Notes under the pieces: generated by a model
What the model saw: the letters and a program-made list of their open reading frames with translations, nothing else
Told to the model about the DNA's origin: nothing
Database searches by the model: none
Shown here: one piece after another, positions 9,601 to 19,312 of the stretch
How positions within the stretch are numbered: the stretch's first letter is position 1
Layout of the letters: each line of letters opens with the position of its first letter
Assembly: GCA_000310025.1 (NCBI GenBank)
Contig: FN648913.1
Location: 1-21,944, forward strand
Direction of reading: 5' to 3'
Length of the DNA: 21,944 nt
From: Ectocarpus siliculosus
Lineage: Eukaryota > Sar > Phaeophyceae > Ectocarpales > Ectocarpaceae
Program-made: the position numbers and the translations under genes

Positions 9601-12600
9601 CCCTCCACCTGTTGTTCGAGGTACGTAGGGCAGCCTTGTCTGTCTGTCCTGCCCGTTGACTGTTTTAACTCTGGCCCGCAGCGCAGTCTCTCTTGCGGTG
9701 TGTCCTTTGTCTTGGTGCTGCCTCTGTTTTGGTGCCTACGCGTTTTGCGTACCGCTGCTGTGGGATGGCATCGCTTTGGCAGTCCGTTTCACCTCTCGCT
9801 CTCCTGTCCCGCAGCGTCGACCTCCATCTTCTCCCTTCTGTGCACCTCCCTCCCTTGTGTATTGCCCTTTTCCTCATCCCCCACCTCTCTCCCTATCCTT
9901 CCTTACCCCCCGGGGCCTTTGTTTCCGTACTCCCTCGTCTCACCCTACCAACGGAACGGAACGTGCCCATGGCACACGAACCCTGCCTGCCGACGCGAGA
10001 GAGCAGTTCTTGGCGTTCAAGTCGGACGTGGACTTCTGGCGGCGAAACAAGAGTCTCAGGGGGCTGTCCGTGCGGACCCTCTTCATGGAGGTCTTCTTTC
10101 AGACGGTGATCTTGCTGTCGCTCATCGAAGAGGACGCGTCCTTGCTGGTGACGGTTCCCGCCGGCGTGGGGGTACTCATCCAGGTGATACAGGGAGCCCC
10201 CGTGGCGCGATGGGTGCAGTACTTGTTATGTGAAACGTATGTGGTACTTGTGTGGCACGTGTCAAGCGTACTGTAGCTGGCCCCCTCTCTTGACTTTCTC
10301 TGGTGACGACAATTGTGCCAGCTTGTTTCGAGGCTAGAGGTCGACGTTAATGTTTAATGAAAGCGTTTCGGAGAAGTTGTTATTTTCGATTGTTTTTTTA
10401 AGTCCTGCTGGCCGAAATTTCGATCTGTTGTTGTCTTCGATCTCTGCTCAGTACCTACCATACCTTCCGACATCCGTGGTCACAGCACATTAACGTTCTC
10501 CTTCATATTGTACATATATATGAGCAGTAGTTTGCGAACATATTTTTGTGTGGTTGCCTTTGTCAAGTCGTTAAGGAGGTGCAGAAAAGGGGTTGTGACG
10601 CTGGCTCTTTTTCCCATACTTTAATCCTATACAAAGAAAGAAAACAACCTTCCCGCCAGGGCTAGGTTTCGCATTCTATTGTCATCTGTGGAGGACACCA
10701 TGAAGAGGCGTCGTGCGTGCTGGTACGTTCAGGTTTGCTGCTGGAGCTGAAATATCGAAGGTCGCAGCAGCCTCTGAAAACTGTCCGAAATCGGCGCCGG
10801 AACCAAGCGGCATCCAACATTTGTCACAGACGGACACTAAACCCCTGAACCACGGGTCGTCAGCAGTAGTGGTATCAGCTACTGCTGTAAACCCGCAGTT
10901 CAGTGGATTGGAGCCAGTGGCGGCGAGCACGGCTGTGACAAATGTTGGATGCCGCTTGGTTCCGGCGCAGATTTCGGACTGTTTTCACAGGCTGCTGCGA
11001 CCTTCGATATTTCAGCTCCAGTAGCAAACCTGAACGTGCCAGCACGCACGACGCACCTTCATGATGTCCTCTACTGATGACAATATATGCGACACCAAAC
11101 ACTCAAAGTCGACCCTGTTTGAGCGCCTTCCGTGTTGGCTCTATGAACAGAATTTAGAATGGTGTGAAGTAATTTTTAACTTGATTTCAAAGGAGGCGTG
11201 CGGAGGTAGATGCGTGAAATGTATGTTTTGAGCAGCCTCTACTGCCGCCCTGTGCGAGAATCAACGATTTCTGTTTTTCGCGCTGCCTTCCCACTGGTCT
11301 GGTGTGTCTGTTGTGCAATTTTCCGGTGCTCTTGCATTTGATTTCAAAATTAGTCAACATCAAAATTCGGCTTCTGCACCCCATTTTAGCCCTTTTTGTC
11401 CACCTTGCGTGGCCGCCTCAACTTGTACTCTGTGGTACGCCTGTGTTCATTTATTTTCTCGCCTCCCTTTTCTGCGTTCTTGAACTTTAATTTAAATCCA
11501 TGCCATGTGAGTCAATCAATCCCCGCACGGTCGGTTATCTCCACGAACCAACAGATCTGGAAAGTTCGAAGAGCGACGGGCATGCAGATCGGGTGGGGGG
11601 GCTTCCTGTTCACGCGGNNNNNNNNNNNNNNNNNNNNNNNNNNNNNNNNNNNNNNNNNNNNNNNNNNNNNNNNNNNNNNNNNNNNNNNNNNNNNNNNNNN
11701 NNNNNNNNNNNNNNNNNTGGTGCGAAGGCTTTGTTTGAGGCATCAAGTTTGTTCCCTCCCCACCCTACTCGCCCGTGACCGACCACCGTACCGGCCCTTT
11801 GCCCCCTCCATGGCAGTGATCGGGCCAACAGAGCAAAGGTTTCAAAGTGCGATGCCCCCGGCAGCGGGCTTGGCTTCAAGGCATTGGGACGAAGAATCGG
11901 TTTCCCGGCCCCAAAGCCCACCAGTACCACGATGTGAGGAAAACCCCCCCCCCCCCCCCCCCGAATAGGGACTGGAAACAGGCATTTGTGTCCCCCTTCG
12001 GTTTCGTCCGGATGACCCCTCAGGACCCCCCCCCCTCCCTCCCGGGCACACCTCCCTCATAACCAGAACCCCCCTCCCCCCCCCCCCCTATTCGAACTTG
12101 AAACAGGCATTCGTGTACACCTTTGGCTTCGTCCTAATGACGCCGCAGCTGTACATCAACTACAAGCTCAAGAGCGTGGCACACCTGCCATGGCGGTTCC
12201 TGTGCTACCGCAGCCTCAACACGGTGATCGACGACCTCTTCGCGTTCGTGATACGAATGCCGACGATGCACCGCCTGGTAAGGGAGAATAAAGGGCGAAA
12301 CAAGAAGAAGACAATAGGGGCGCACTACCGCCGTCCAAGGTTGTCGGGAGAATCATATAATCTTTTGGTCCACTTGGCAACCAATGACCGGGAGTTGATA
12401 GGCCTAAGGCGTTGTTGTGGGCTGTATCTTCGAGTTGTTTTTCCTCTCTGCTTGCAACAGTTTTCAGCACTCAATCTAAAATCGTTTCTCAACGTAGGCG
12501 ACATGACGTAAGATATCACACACCCCGGCCCGATTTTTCAAGGCTCGATTTTCTCCACGGCGGAAAGCGTGGCGGTGCCGCCAATCGCAGCGAGCGTTGG

Positions 12601-13141
12601 CACCATGTCGTGGAGAGCTTTCCCACAACTGCTGTATCGTTTCATTTATATATCCTCTTCTGTCGTGGAGTAGCTGAGCTTTATGAAGATCGGATCAGGG
12701 TGTGTGTTGTGTTACGTCATGCCTACGGCAATGAAGCGACACACAAAGTTCCGCCGGTGATGGGCACACGATGCACCGCTCGGTCGGTGAGAGGGACAAA
12801 AAAAAGGCGGGGAAACGTAAACCTTGTCGAAACGAATTGTAGTACTCTACTGGTGCGACGCGAAGATGACTAATTTGGAGAAAACGTTCCCCTTGTTGCC
12901 GAAACTAACCGTCTCCTGGCTACCTTGTCTCGACTGCCTCTCCGCCGTGTCTCGTGTCCGTCTTAACTGCCTTGGCCGCCGCCGCTGCCGCTGCTGGTGC
13001 TGGTGCTGGTGTTGGTGCTTGTCTCTGTGGCGCGGCTGCTTGTAGTCGTGTTTCCGTGACGATGTGGTTTTCGTCGTGTACCTCTACCAGAGATGGATAT
13101 ACCCGGTGGACGAAAGCCGACCACAAGACAGAGGTTCCTAG
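3587..13141 (+). CDS. CLPTM1L: CLPTM1L (CLPTM1-like, CRR9) multi-pass ER membrane protein
   Basis: Rebuilt exons: 3587-3658, 5324-5452, 6176-6273, 6915-7020, 7306-7376, 7871-8120, 8461-8592, 9170-9307, 9474-9620, 10007-10183, 11555 to the N gap at 11618, 12107-12277 and 13046-13141 (stop TAG at 13139). All junctions keep phase. About 549 residues are visible, and roughly 60 are missing at the gap. Family signatures include LPLKV..EPMSLQRWQLM (exon 8), the TM stretch VYLLIVTLFASTLHLLF (exon 9), FLAFKSDVDFW and VPAGVGVLI (exon 10), QLYINYKLKSVAHLPWR and IDDLFAFVIRMPT (12107-12277), and CFRDDVVF..YLYQRWIYPVD in the last exon. The ending YPVD and the CFRDD motif fit CLPTM1L better than CLPTM1. 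The N-terminal half is a luminal-type domain with NKT and NTT glycosylation-like sequons, and the rest is multi-spanning. Human CLPTM1L is an ER protein reported to scramble glucosaminyl-phosphatidylinositol for GPI-anchor synthesis; the same role here is inferred. Exons 8-10, 12107-12277 and the last are firm; exons 1-6 are weaker. Confidence 0.88.
5324..5452 (+). CDS. CLPTM1L: Proposed CLPTM1L exon 2 (signal anchor), GC donor
   Basis: Forty-three codons after an acceptor at 5321-5323 (atcggcag). They encode LFGVYVVYVAYNMHGVM, matching in kind the single N-terminal membrane segment of CLPTM1L, then a PG..TIKPLW stretch that resembles the following luminal segment. There is no GT donor in the usable interval; the frame hits TGA at 5480. 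The only donor giving a sensible junction is AAG|gcgagc after 5452, a GC-AG intron of 723 nt joining in phase 0 to exon 3 at 6176. Confidence 0.52.
6176..6273 (+). CDS. CLPTM1L: Proposed CLPTM1L exon 3
   Basis: It follows an excellent acceptor: a long pyrimidine-rich tract at about 6090-6170 ending in ccgccacag. It encodes CYLAASKTFRQSFLDRSS, which sits where the family has its first luminal strand (a Val-Tyr-Thr/Ser type motif). The donor GGAAG|gtgaca after 6273 leaves two bases, completed by the first base of exon 4 at 6915. An earlier donor-like gtacct after 6256 is phase-incompatible with exon 4 at 6915. Confidence 0.5.
6915..7376 (+). CDS. CLPTM1L: CLPTM1L exons 4 and 5 (6915-7020, 7306-7376)
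   Basis: Exon 4 follows caacacgcag and ends ATG|gtgaga. It encodes FDHDMTRHSFDLNLTAL and ends with the sequon NTT. Exon 5 follows gcatggcag and ends GCGGA|gtgagt. It encodes SNKTMYFHVIL, the family's 'N-G-T/S-hydrophobic-Y-x-H-V' luminal strand. The intron between them is 285 nt (phase 0). It includes a TGG repeat at about 7151-7180, which encodes nothing in this gene. Confidence 0.62.
7871..8120 (+). CDS. CLPTM1L: CLPTM1L exon 6 with a Gly/Ser-rich insert
   Basis: It encodes PLVKFGPATKTRGMRFLLGD, matching the family's luminal 'PLV.Y.PK....LL.G' stretch. A 30-residue Gly/Ser-rich run follows (about 7999-8088), then FWKPE before the donor GAG|gtgagt after 8120. Exon 7 continues the core with VVADFTEYP. 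The 3' end is firm. The 5' boundary at 7871 is chosen because it is the only AG that fits the phase of exon 5; its context (aaacaaag) is weak. The upstream DNA at 7775-7845 is an in-frame degenerate repeat and might be partly coding. Confidence 0.6.
10665..11096. repeat. 432-bp near-palindrome (fold-back element) in a CLPTM1L intron
   Basis: The left arm (10665-10869) and right arm (10879-11096) are reverse complements. The outer about 165 bp pair at roughly 93 percent identity by eye, and the inner arms match more loosely with about 13 extra bases on the right. The loop is nine bases (10870-10878), inside cagcagtag/ctactgctg. Outer ends read ggtttcgcat on the left and the complement of ggtgtcgcat on the right. 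I see no target-site duplication. It lies wholly inside the 1371-nt intron between 10183 and 11555. The form fits a fold-back transposon or MITE, or a hairpin RNA source. Confidence 0.85.
11618..11717. other. Assembly gap of exactly 100 N
   Basis: The run of N is exactly 100 bases, a common placeholder for a gap of unknown size. It cuts CLPTM1L exon 11 after about 21 codons (IWKVRRATGMQIGW and a few more). The true missing DNA must carry the rest of this region, roughly 60 residues including a membrane segment. The sequence on both sides is rich in G or C homopolymers, a likely cause of the break. Confidence 0.95.
11944..12056 (+). pseudogene. Corrupted extra copy of the CLPTM1L exon at 12107
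   Basis: After a 19-base C run, bases 11971-12025 match 12096-12150, the end of the intron and start of the real exon, at about 80 percent by eye. The copy reads AFVSPFGFVRMTPQ against AFVYTFGFVLMTPQ. It goes on, badly C-rich, to a second matching patch (ggcacacctccc against ggcacacctgcc), about eight bases shorter overall. Many differences replace other bases by C or G. This fits a low-quality read end placed beside the gap better than a true exon duplication. Confidence 0.7.
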
Positions 13142-13696
13142 GCACGATGGTCGAGATTTTTGTTTATTGCGCCACAAGCGTGCGTGCTGGATTGGTGTGT
13201 GTCTCCTAGTCTGCCCGGCGGTGAGAAGAAGAGGGGCATTTGGCAGGGTGTCCAGGCAACAACAACCCGGCAACATGTATCGCTGGCTCTGTACACGGAT
13301 AAATGTTACGGCTTTCAAAAGTTGCGGACTCTGTAGATTATTAGTATCATACCAAGCTTCGAAGATTGAGCCCTGAAGATTTCGTCCAGGGACGGTGGTG
13401 GTGATGATGCAAACGAAGGATAAGGGTTGTACCCTTGTTGGTCCATGGGTCTCGTGGTGCAGTTAGAGGCCTATAAATATGCGTGCCGTCGCGGTTGGGC
13501 GAGGGAACCTTGTTTGTGGCCCGTTTGGTCAATGCTGGTTGTGCTCGGTGAGAAGCAGATTCGGGAGGGATGGGGAGAGGGGTCAAACGTAGAGCAAAAC
13601 AGTCTCAAGGGTTGGGCATTTTCTACGGATGAGACCCTTCTTTTTCAGCGATCTTGCCGGGAAATACCACTCAACAAGGAGTCGTTGTGTGAAATG

Positions 13697-13777
13697 GCTG
13701 GAGTCGATCGTAGCCGTCGTGTAAAAAAGCTGGAATCGATCGGAGTCGTCGCGTGGAAAGGCTGGAATCGATCTCCA
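13697..13777. repeat. 32-bp tandem repeat, about 2.5 copies
   Basis: Copies start at 13697, 13729 and 13761 with the shared start gctggartcgatc. The first two are 32 bp each and differ at a few positions; the third is partial. Each carries the palindrome tcgatcg or a near match. Confidence 0.75.
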
Positions 13778-15901
13778 GGCGTGACCCTTTATTTGTTATG
13801 GCGGCCACCTCCTCCTCAGCAGCAGTTAGTCGCGCCTGATCCCGTGTGATACGCGTTGCCGGGTTGTGTGCGCGGTCCTCAAGAGTTTCATCTCTGTAAG
13901 TGACGGCCGTACCCTTCTCGTCTCCAGCGATCTTGCGATGAAAAGTACTTGGGAGAATCAACGTTCACAGTCGTGTGTCAAATTATTTTGGTCTGGCTTC
14001 ACTGAGAAATTGGGCCACGATTATTGGTGTGGGGCGCAGGAGTTCAGCGACATCAACAACCCATTTTTGTTGGGTACCGTATGCATAGCACCTGGTGGTT
14101 TTTGCGTTTCGTGGCTTTCGGGGAAGACTCCTAGAATTTTCTGACGTTGGTGGAAATCACTTGATCGACTTGTGGCTAACGTCGTTCAGAATGGAATCAT
14201 GATCATTAATCATGACTCGAGAGAGAAGAGAGTCGCCTTTTTTCTACGATCCACCCTGCAGTAAGGAAGTAGTAAGGAGAACTCAAGAGGCCCTTTAAAT
14301 CAGAAACATCTCGTAACATGAAGAGATTGAAGAACGGTCGGTCCCCAAGGTGGTGCGGTAGGAAGTTGTCTTTAGCTCGCTACTGACGGACGGCAGCTTT
14401 GTCTCGCGTGAGATTTAGGTGAAGTGAAGACAAGGGTTACCACATAGAGGAGAGTGCGAGTCTGGCGGAGCCTTCAACGCGGGTCCGCGCGACCATGCCC
14501 ACAAGTTGCCTTCTAAGGCATGGAAGAGTTGTTGCACGGACAACACGCGCCCGCGAGCGGTAGCCGACTCCCAGCAAAGGTTGTCGGAATGCTCTGGGGG
14601 AAGGGTCTGTTGCCACACCATGCCATACTCTGGTGAACTCGAGTGGATGTACCGTCCACAATAACCTCGGGCATGCACGATAAGACGCGAAAACACGCGC
14701 GCGTTCGTTCCTCGTCCTGTCCGAAAGGCCTCGGATTACTCCCGTCACTTACTTTGCCGAAAACGTTCGTTCACGACCACACAAACCATGATCGCATGAT
14801 CTGGCATTGTTCAACCAAATTCAAAACACCCTCTCTGATCAGTGATCTCCTTCAACTCCTCCTACCTCATCACACTGCCTCTCGTTCCATGCACACAACC
14901 GAAACCACAAAAACACACATGCCATTATTGTCCTCCCCCTCCCGCATGGTACCCGGCAATGGCCCAACACTGCTGCTGTGTGCCGCAAGGAACCTCTCGC
15001 CCACATGCCCACACACAGAGACACTCGCCTCTCTCCTCACATTGCGGTTTCTGAACTTGGGGGAAAGGAACGGTGGTAAACAAATATGTGCACCCTTTTA
15101 CGCAAAGCAACTTTTTTTTTTCCATTTCACCCACCCTCCCATCCCCATCCCCAACAAAAATGCCTTACACCTATAAAAAAACCATCTTGCACTCCACTCT
15201 CAAACGTTAGACAACACCCTCCTTTTCCTGTTTGCTTGCCAAAACATCATACTCTAGATCTCGCCGGTGCTACGTGTGGGTGGGCGATCTAAAAAATTAA
15301 AGGAGCGAGAACTCGAATAATAGCTCTCTTTATTTCTGAACAGCCCGGAGCTGCATGTGGCACACAGCACTTTTTCGGGACAGCACGATTCACTTTTTGC
15401 GAATGCTCAAGACTATGCTTGAAACCAGCGGGGAAAAAAAAAAAAAACGCATCGAAAGCCGGCCAGCTCACTTGGTTCAGTTGCCCCAAATCGCACCAAA
15501 AAACTATAGAACACACAAGCATATGTTCAAGACCCACGTACACAATGATACCAGGAATTGTGCTGTCTCTGGCGATCGCACCGACGCAACCAGAGCGCGC
15601 CTCTTCCCCGCTCGGCCCGATCAAGGAGACAAGTAGTGAAAAACAAGCAAAAAAAAACTGCCGCCATATCATCATCATGCGGGTGGGTGAGATAGGTGTT
15701 GGGGATGCCTACAGCTACTCAGGCGCCATGACGGCCTTGTTCGAACATGTCATGAGACCACGCCATCTTCCACCAACGACGGTTTCAACAAAGAGCTCCA
15801 TATGCATAGCTCGACACGCAAGCCACGGCGTGAAGCACTTCCACAGCCGTCGGCCTACACCGACCAATACGAGTACCGCGCCCTCGCTGACGCACACAAT
15901 T

Positions 15902-16139
15902 TCCACAAAAGCATCCACGCCCCCCTACGTATCGCAACAAACAGGGCGAGCATCCACGAACAATCCACATCCTCTCCCCCGACAACACCGAGAGAGCATC
16001 CACACAGCACCCACGTCCTCCTCTCTCGACAAGCAGGGAGAGCGAGCATCCACAAAGCATTCACATCCCCTCCCCCGCACCAACCGACCGAGCTCCCACG
16101 AAGCATCAACATCCCCCTCCTCCCCTCAACAAGGGATCA
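15902..16139. repeat. Degenerate minisatellite, five copies of 46-51 bp
   Basis: Copies begin at about 15902, 15953, 15999, 16049 and 16095. Each starts close to tccacraagcatccac and then has a C/T-rich stretch and an agcaggg- or gaccgag-like end. On the plus strand the units read as about 16-residue Ser/Thr/Pro-rich repeats because most copy lengths keep frame loosely. The array sits just downstream (minus sense) of the 36-nt J-domain exon of the DNAJC7-like gene. Confidence 0.65.
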
Positions 16140-16216
16140 TCACCCCGAAGACGCTTGTTTTGCATCCATCACCATCACCGCCAACCGGGGGACTGCCCCG
16201 CCAACCGGAGGCTCAC

Positions 16217-16252
16217 GTCATACGTGCGGCGTTCTTTCTCGTCGCTAAGCAC
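16217..16252 (-). CDS. DNAJC7: 36-nt micro-exon completing the J domain
   Basis: On the minus strand, gctgcag is followed by twelve codons encoding [12 protein letters not shown] and then gtgagc. This is the helix IV end of a J domain (typical form VLSD..KR..YD) and follows AAYE of the previous exon in phase 0. A CTG repeat (CAG at 16280-16303 on the plus strand) lies about 28 nt upstream in the intron. The exon is easy to miss automatically because of its size. What follows it is not identified. Confidence 0.85.
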
Positions 16253-17612
16253 CTGCAGCCGCAGCATAATCACCAGCATCAGCAGCAGCAGCAGCAGCAG
16301 CAGCGGCAGCCGCAGCGGCAGCGGCAGCGGCAGACAACAGGCAGGGGCACCCAAGGCGCCAAAGCGTTGGCGGAAATCAGCGACAAGCAGCAGCGCCAGC
16401 AGAGCAGGAAACCAACAAAACACACAAAACACGCGCGCAAACAAGACTACACACATGAGCGCACAGCAAACAAACACCGCGGTTGTCGACGGAACATGTT
16501 GAAACCGACCGCCGGCATCAACTTCCATACAGCAGCAGTAGCAGCAGCATTCATCGATCGCCAACAATCCCGACCCATGAACGAACACGGTCCCTGGTGT
16601 ATTTCTCCTCTTCTCTTCTCTTGTCTCTGGCTCATACAGCAGTAGTCACTCACCTCATAGGCTGCCGTCACGTCCTTGAAGATGTTGGCGGAAGCCTCGT
16701 TGCCCTGGTTCTTGTCCGGGTGGTGCTGCAACGCCAGCTTGCGGTACGCCTTCTTCACCTGCCACGCCCAACACGGGGGAGACGTCGGAGGGGGTCGGTC
16801 GTCGGAGGATGAGAGAAAAAAAAACACCAGACGGGGACATGGAGGAGAAGGGTGTACCCATGTAAACGCATGCCGTAGTCGTCAGACCATTGACCTCGCA
16901 ATGCCGGGAAGGAACGACATGTATGCCGGGTTTCCGCCGACCGGCCCAGGCTAAGTTTTACAAGGATGAGCCCGAAGGCGGTCATCATCTTGCGGTTGTT
17001 GTGCCAAACTAGATAGGTTGGTTGGGTGCCCCCGGGCTGTAACCACCAAATACCACGGCATCATAGCTGTAGCACACGTGCTTCGTCGCCACGTTCCGCT
17101 CCTCCGCCTCAATAATAGCTCCCTTTCGCCTCCCCCTCGATTGCAAACATCTTCGTACCTCTGCCGTCGTCGCCGTCGACTTTATCCCCAGCGTCGTGTA
17201 GTGCCCGGATGTAGGCACCGGACCGGGGGGAGGGGGGGAGTCGTAGTTCGACCTGCCGCCGGTACCTCTCCCTCTCCGGCTCCAAGAACTCCCACCTGTG
17301 TAGAAATACAACCAACAGAACGCCAAAGGGAATGGGCGATTGATGTAAACGACGACATGGTACAAACTAGGGGGCGACGAGAAGGCGACACAGGCGGGGG
17401 GCATCGGGCCAGCGCGGGAGCGGGGTACGAAGACAAAGAAAAGGAAGCAATACAACAGGTTTACTCGTATACCAGGTGGAGAGGAACGAGAACGGAAACG
17501 GTTCCTCAGCGCCGAGTGCAACCACACAAGGTTTCGTGACTACAGGTACGTGGTTAGATTCTTAGTACTGCTATTGTTCCGCTAGTCTCTCCAAAAGAGA
17601 AGCCAATGCCAA

Positions 17613-17653
<41 letters not shown>

Positions 17654-19259
17654 TGGCTCTCTCTATCCCCTCCCTACCCCCCCCCTCACCCGAGAAGAAC
17701 TTGAAAGGGTCGTGGTCGTCCTTGTCATCGTCAGAGTCGTCGAACAGCCCGTGCCGGCTCCCCCCGCCGCCGCGGCCGCCGCTGCGCGAGCTGCTGCCGT
17801 AGAAGTAGTCCCCCCGCTCGTACGCCCTCGCCTCCGCCTCCCTCCTCCTCTCCTCATCGTTGGCCCTGCGTTGGCTCAGCCGGCACTGATCGAGCTCGCT
17901 CGCGGCCTCTTCCCACGTGGAGTGCAGAACTCCCACGCTGTTGCGGTAAGTCTCGTAGTCCTGGAGATACAAGAGACGGGAAGGAGAGCGTGTATGTGAA
18001 GTGCGGATGGAGGGAGGGGACCCGGGGGGTGCGCTCGCAAAACGTGCACCGTACCCGTGGAATACGGTAGGTGACACAAAGATACCATACCCCTTGCAAT
18101 GATTTTCAAAGCGCGAGTACTCCGACGACAAACAGGATTGTACCAGAACAAAAAGCAATTATTTTCGGAGAGCTCTCGACGAGCCGGTTCCAACGCCTTC
18201 CGCCATTTTCGACGTCGCCACTATTTGTTGCTGTGGAAAAATCGAACTTTGAAAAATGAAAAATGGTCCAGGGGGTGTGATACCTCTTTTACGTCATGCC
18301 ACCTACCGTAATTTCTTCTCTTTAGAAGAAGGTACTGGGCAGAGAGAACAGAACGGTTTTAATGTGAAGACAACAACTACAACTGTGGTCTGGTTCCTAG
18401 GTATCCATAGGACCAGACTGGATGGATGCGCAGGGTAAGGTGGGGGGTGGAGTCGCACGCCTGTTCTGCCCTCCCAATCTAAATGAAGTCGCGTTACCTT
18501 GATGGCAAGGTCCCACTGGCTCAGGCGCTTGTGAAGCCGAGCCTTCCGCAGCAACACCTTCGGGTAGTTGGGCTTCAGACGCAACGCCTGAACAGGACGA
18601 GGGGGGGGGGGGGGGGGCGTACTCTCATGTTTTGCATGCCTTAGCGGTTAGACCATTGACCACGCGTCCTAGAGAGGACGGAGAATTGTTCCCACAGGAC
18701 CGATCACCGATGGCCAATCGTTCCTTCCTAGTTTGCCAAAGGTGGCTCAAAAATGTCTTCCCTATCTATCCTACCGATATCACTTCCCGCCTTTTCAACC
18801 CACTTCCTATGCCCCAGTACAGCTAACGTCTTATCCTGGCTACGCTATACCTCAAACATCTCCCTGTGCTTTCCTTCTACTTCCCCCAGCTCAGTCACGT
18901 ACACGAAAGGAGGGAGGGGAGTGTTCATGAGGAGGGTGGGATGAGAGAGAGAGTCAATGGGCATACAGGAAACCGCTCAACGTTCGGATCTTAACACGAG
19001 CAGCAGCAGCCCCAGACCAGCATCAACAGCAGCTAGAATGGCGGCAGAAGCAGCAGCAACAACAGCAACAACAAATGACTCGCCTCGATGCAGTCCTTGA
19101 GTGCGTCCTTGTTCCTGGCCAAGTTCATCAGGGCGGCCGCGCGGTTGGCGAAGAGGAGGGCGTTGGTGTAGTAGTCCTGGGGGTCCACGCAGATCGCCTC
19201 CGAGTAGAGCTCGTGCGCGAGGCGGTACCTGTTGCTCGCGTACGCTTTGCCAGCTCGCT

Positions 19260-19312
<53 letters not shown>

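Larger units (their letters stand above)
13142..16216. other. Convergent region between CLPTM1L and the DNAJC7-like gene
   Basis: No gene here can be named. It should contain the 3' UTR of CLPTM1L and the last intron, last exon and 3' UTR of the minus-strand DNAJC7-like gene. Other contents: a 32-bp tandem repeat (13697-13777), a small palindrome tcatgat/atcatga near 14197-14215, A and T runs at about 15110 and 15430, and a degenerate 46-51-bp minisatellite (15902-16139). A low-complexity plus-strand frame (15419-16645) is open here but looks non-coding. Confidence 0.5.

Noticed and set aside
10682-11102. Small open frames on both strands inside the fold-back repeat
   Set aside because: They mirror each other because of the palindrome and show no known motif.
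11982-12056. First copy of AFV..FGF..MTPQ as a real duplicated exon
   Set aside because: It loses frame and sense after MTPQD, is full of C substitutions, lies beside the N gap, and the clean copy follows at 12107.
15752-15770. Terminal exon of the DNAJC7-like gene (minus, reading MAWSHDMFEQGRHGA then stop, near 15725-15770)
   Set aside because: It is phase-compatible and short, but the acceptor has a poor pyrimidine tract and other open candidates exist, for example near 15600. Too uncertain to list as an exon.
15419-16645. 408-codon plus-strand open frame as a gene
   Set aside because: It is low complexity throughout, spans a minisatellite and CAG repeats, and is antisense to a certain J-domain exon at 16217-16252. 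A/C-rich DNA gives few stops by chance.
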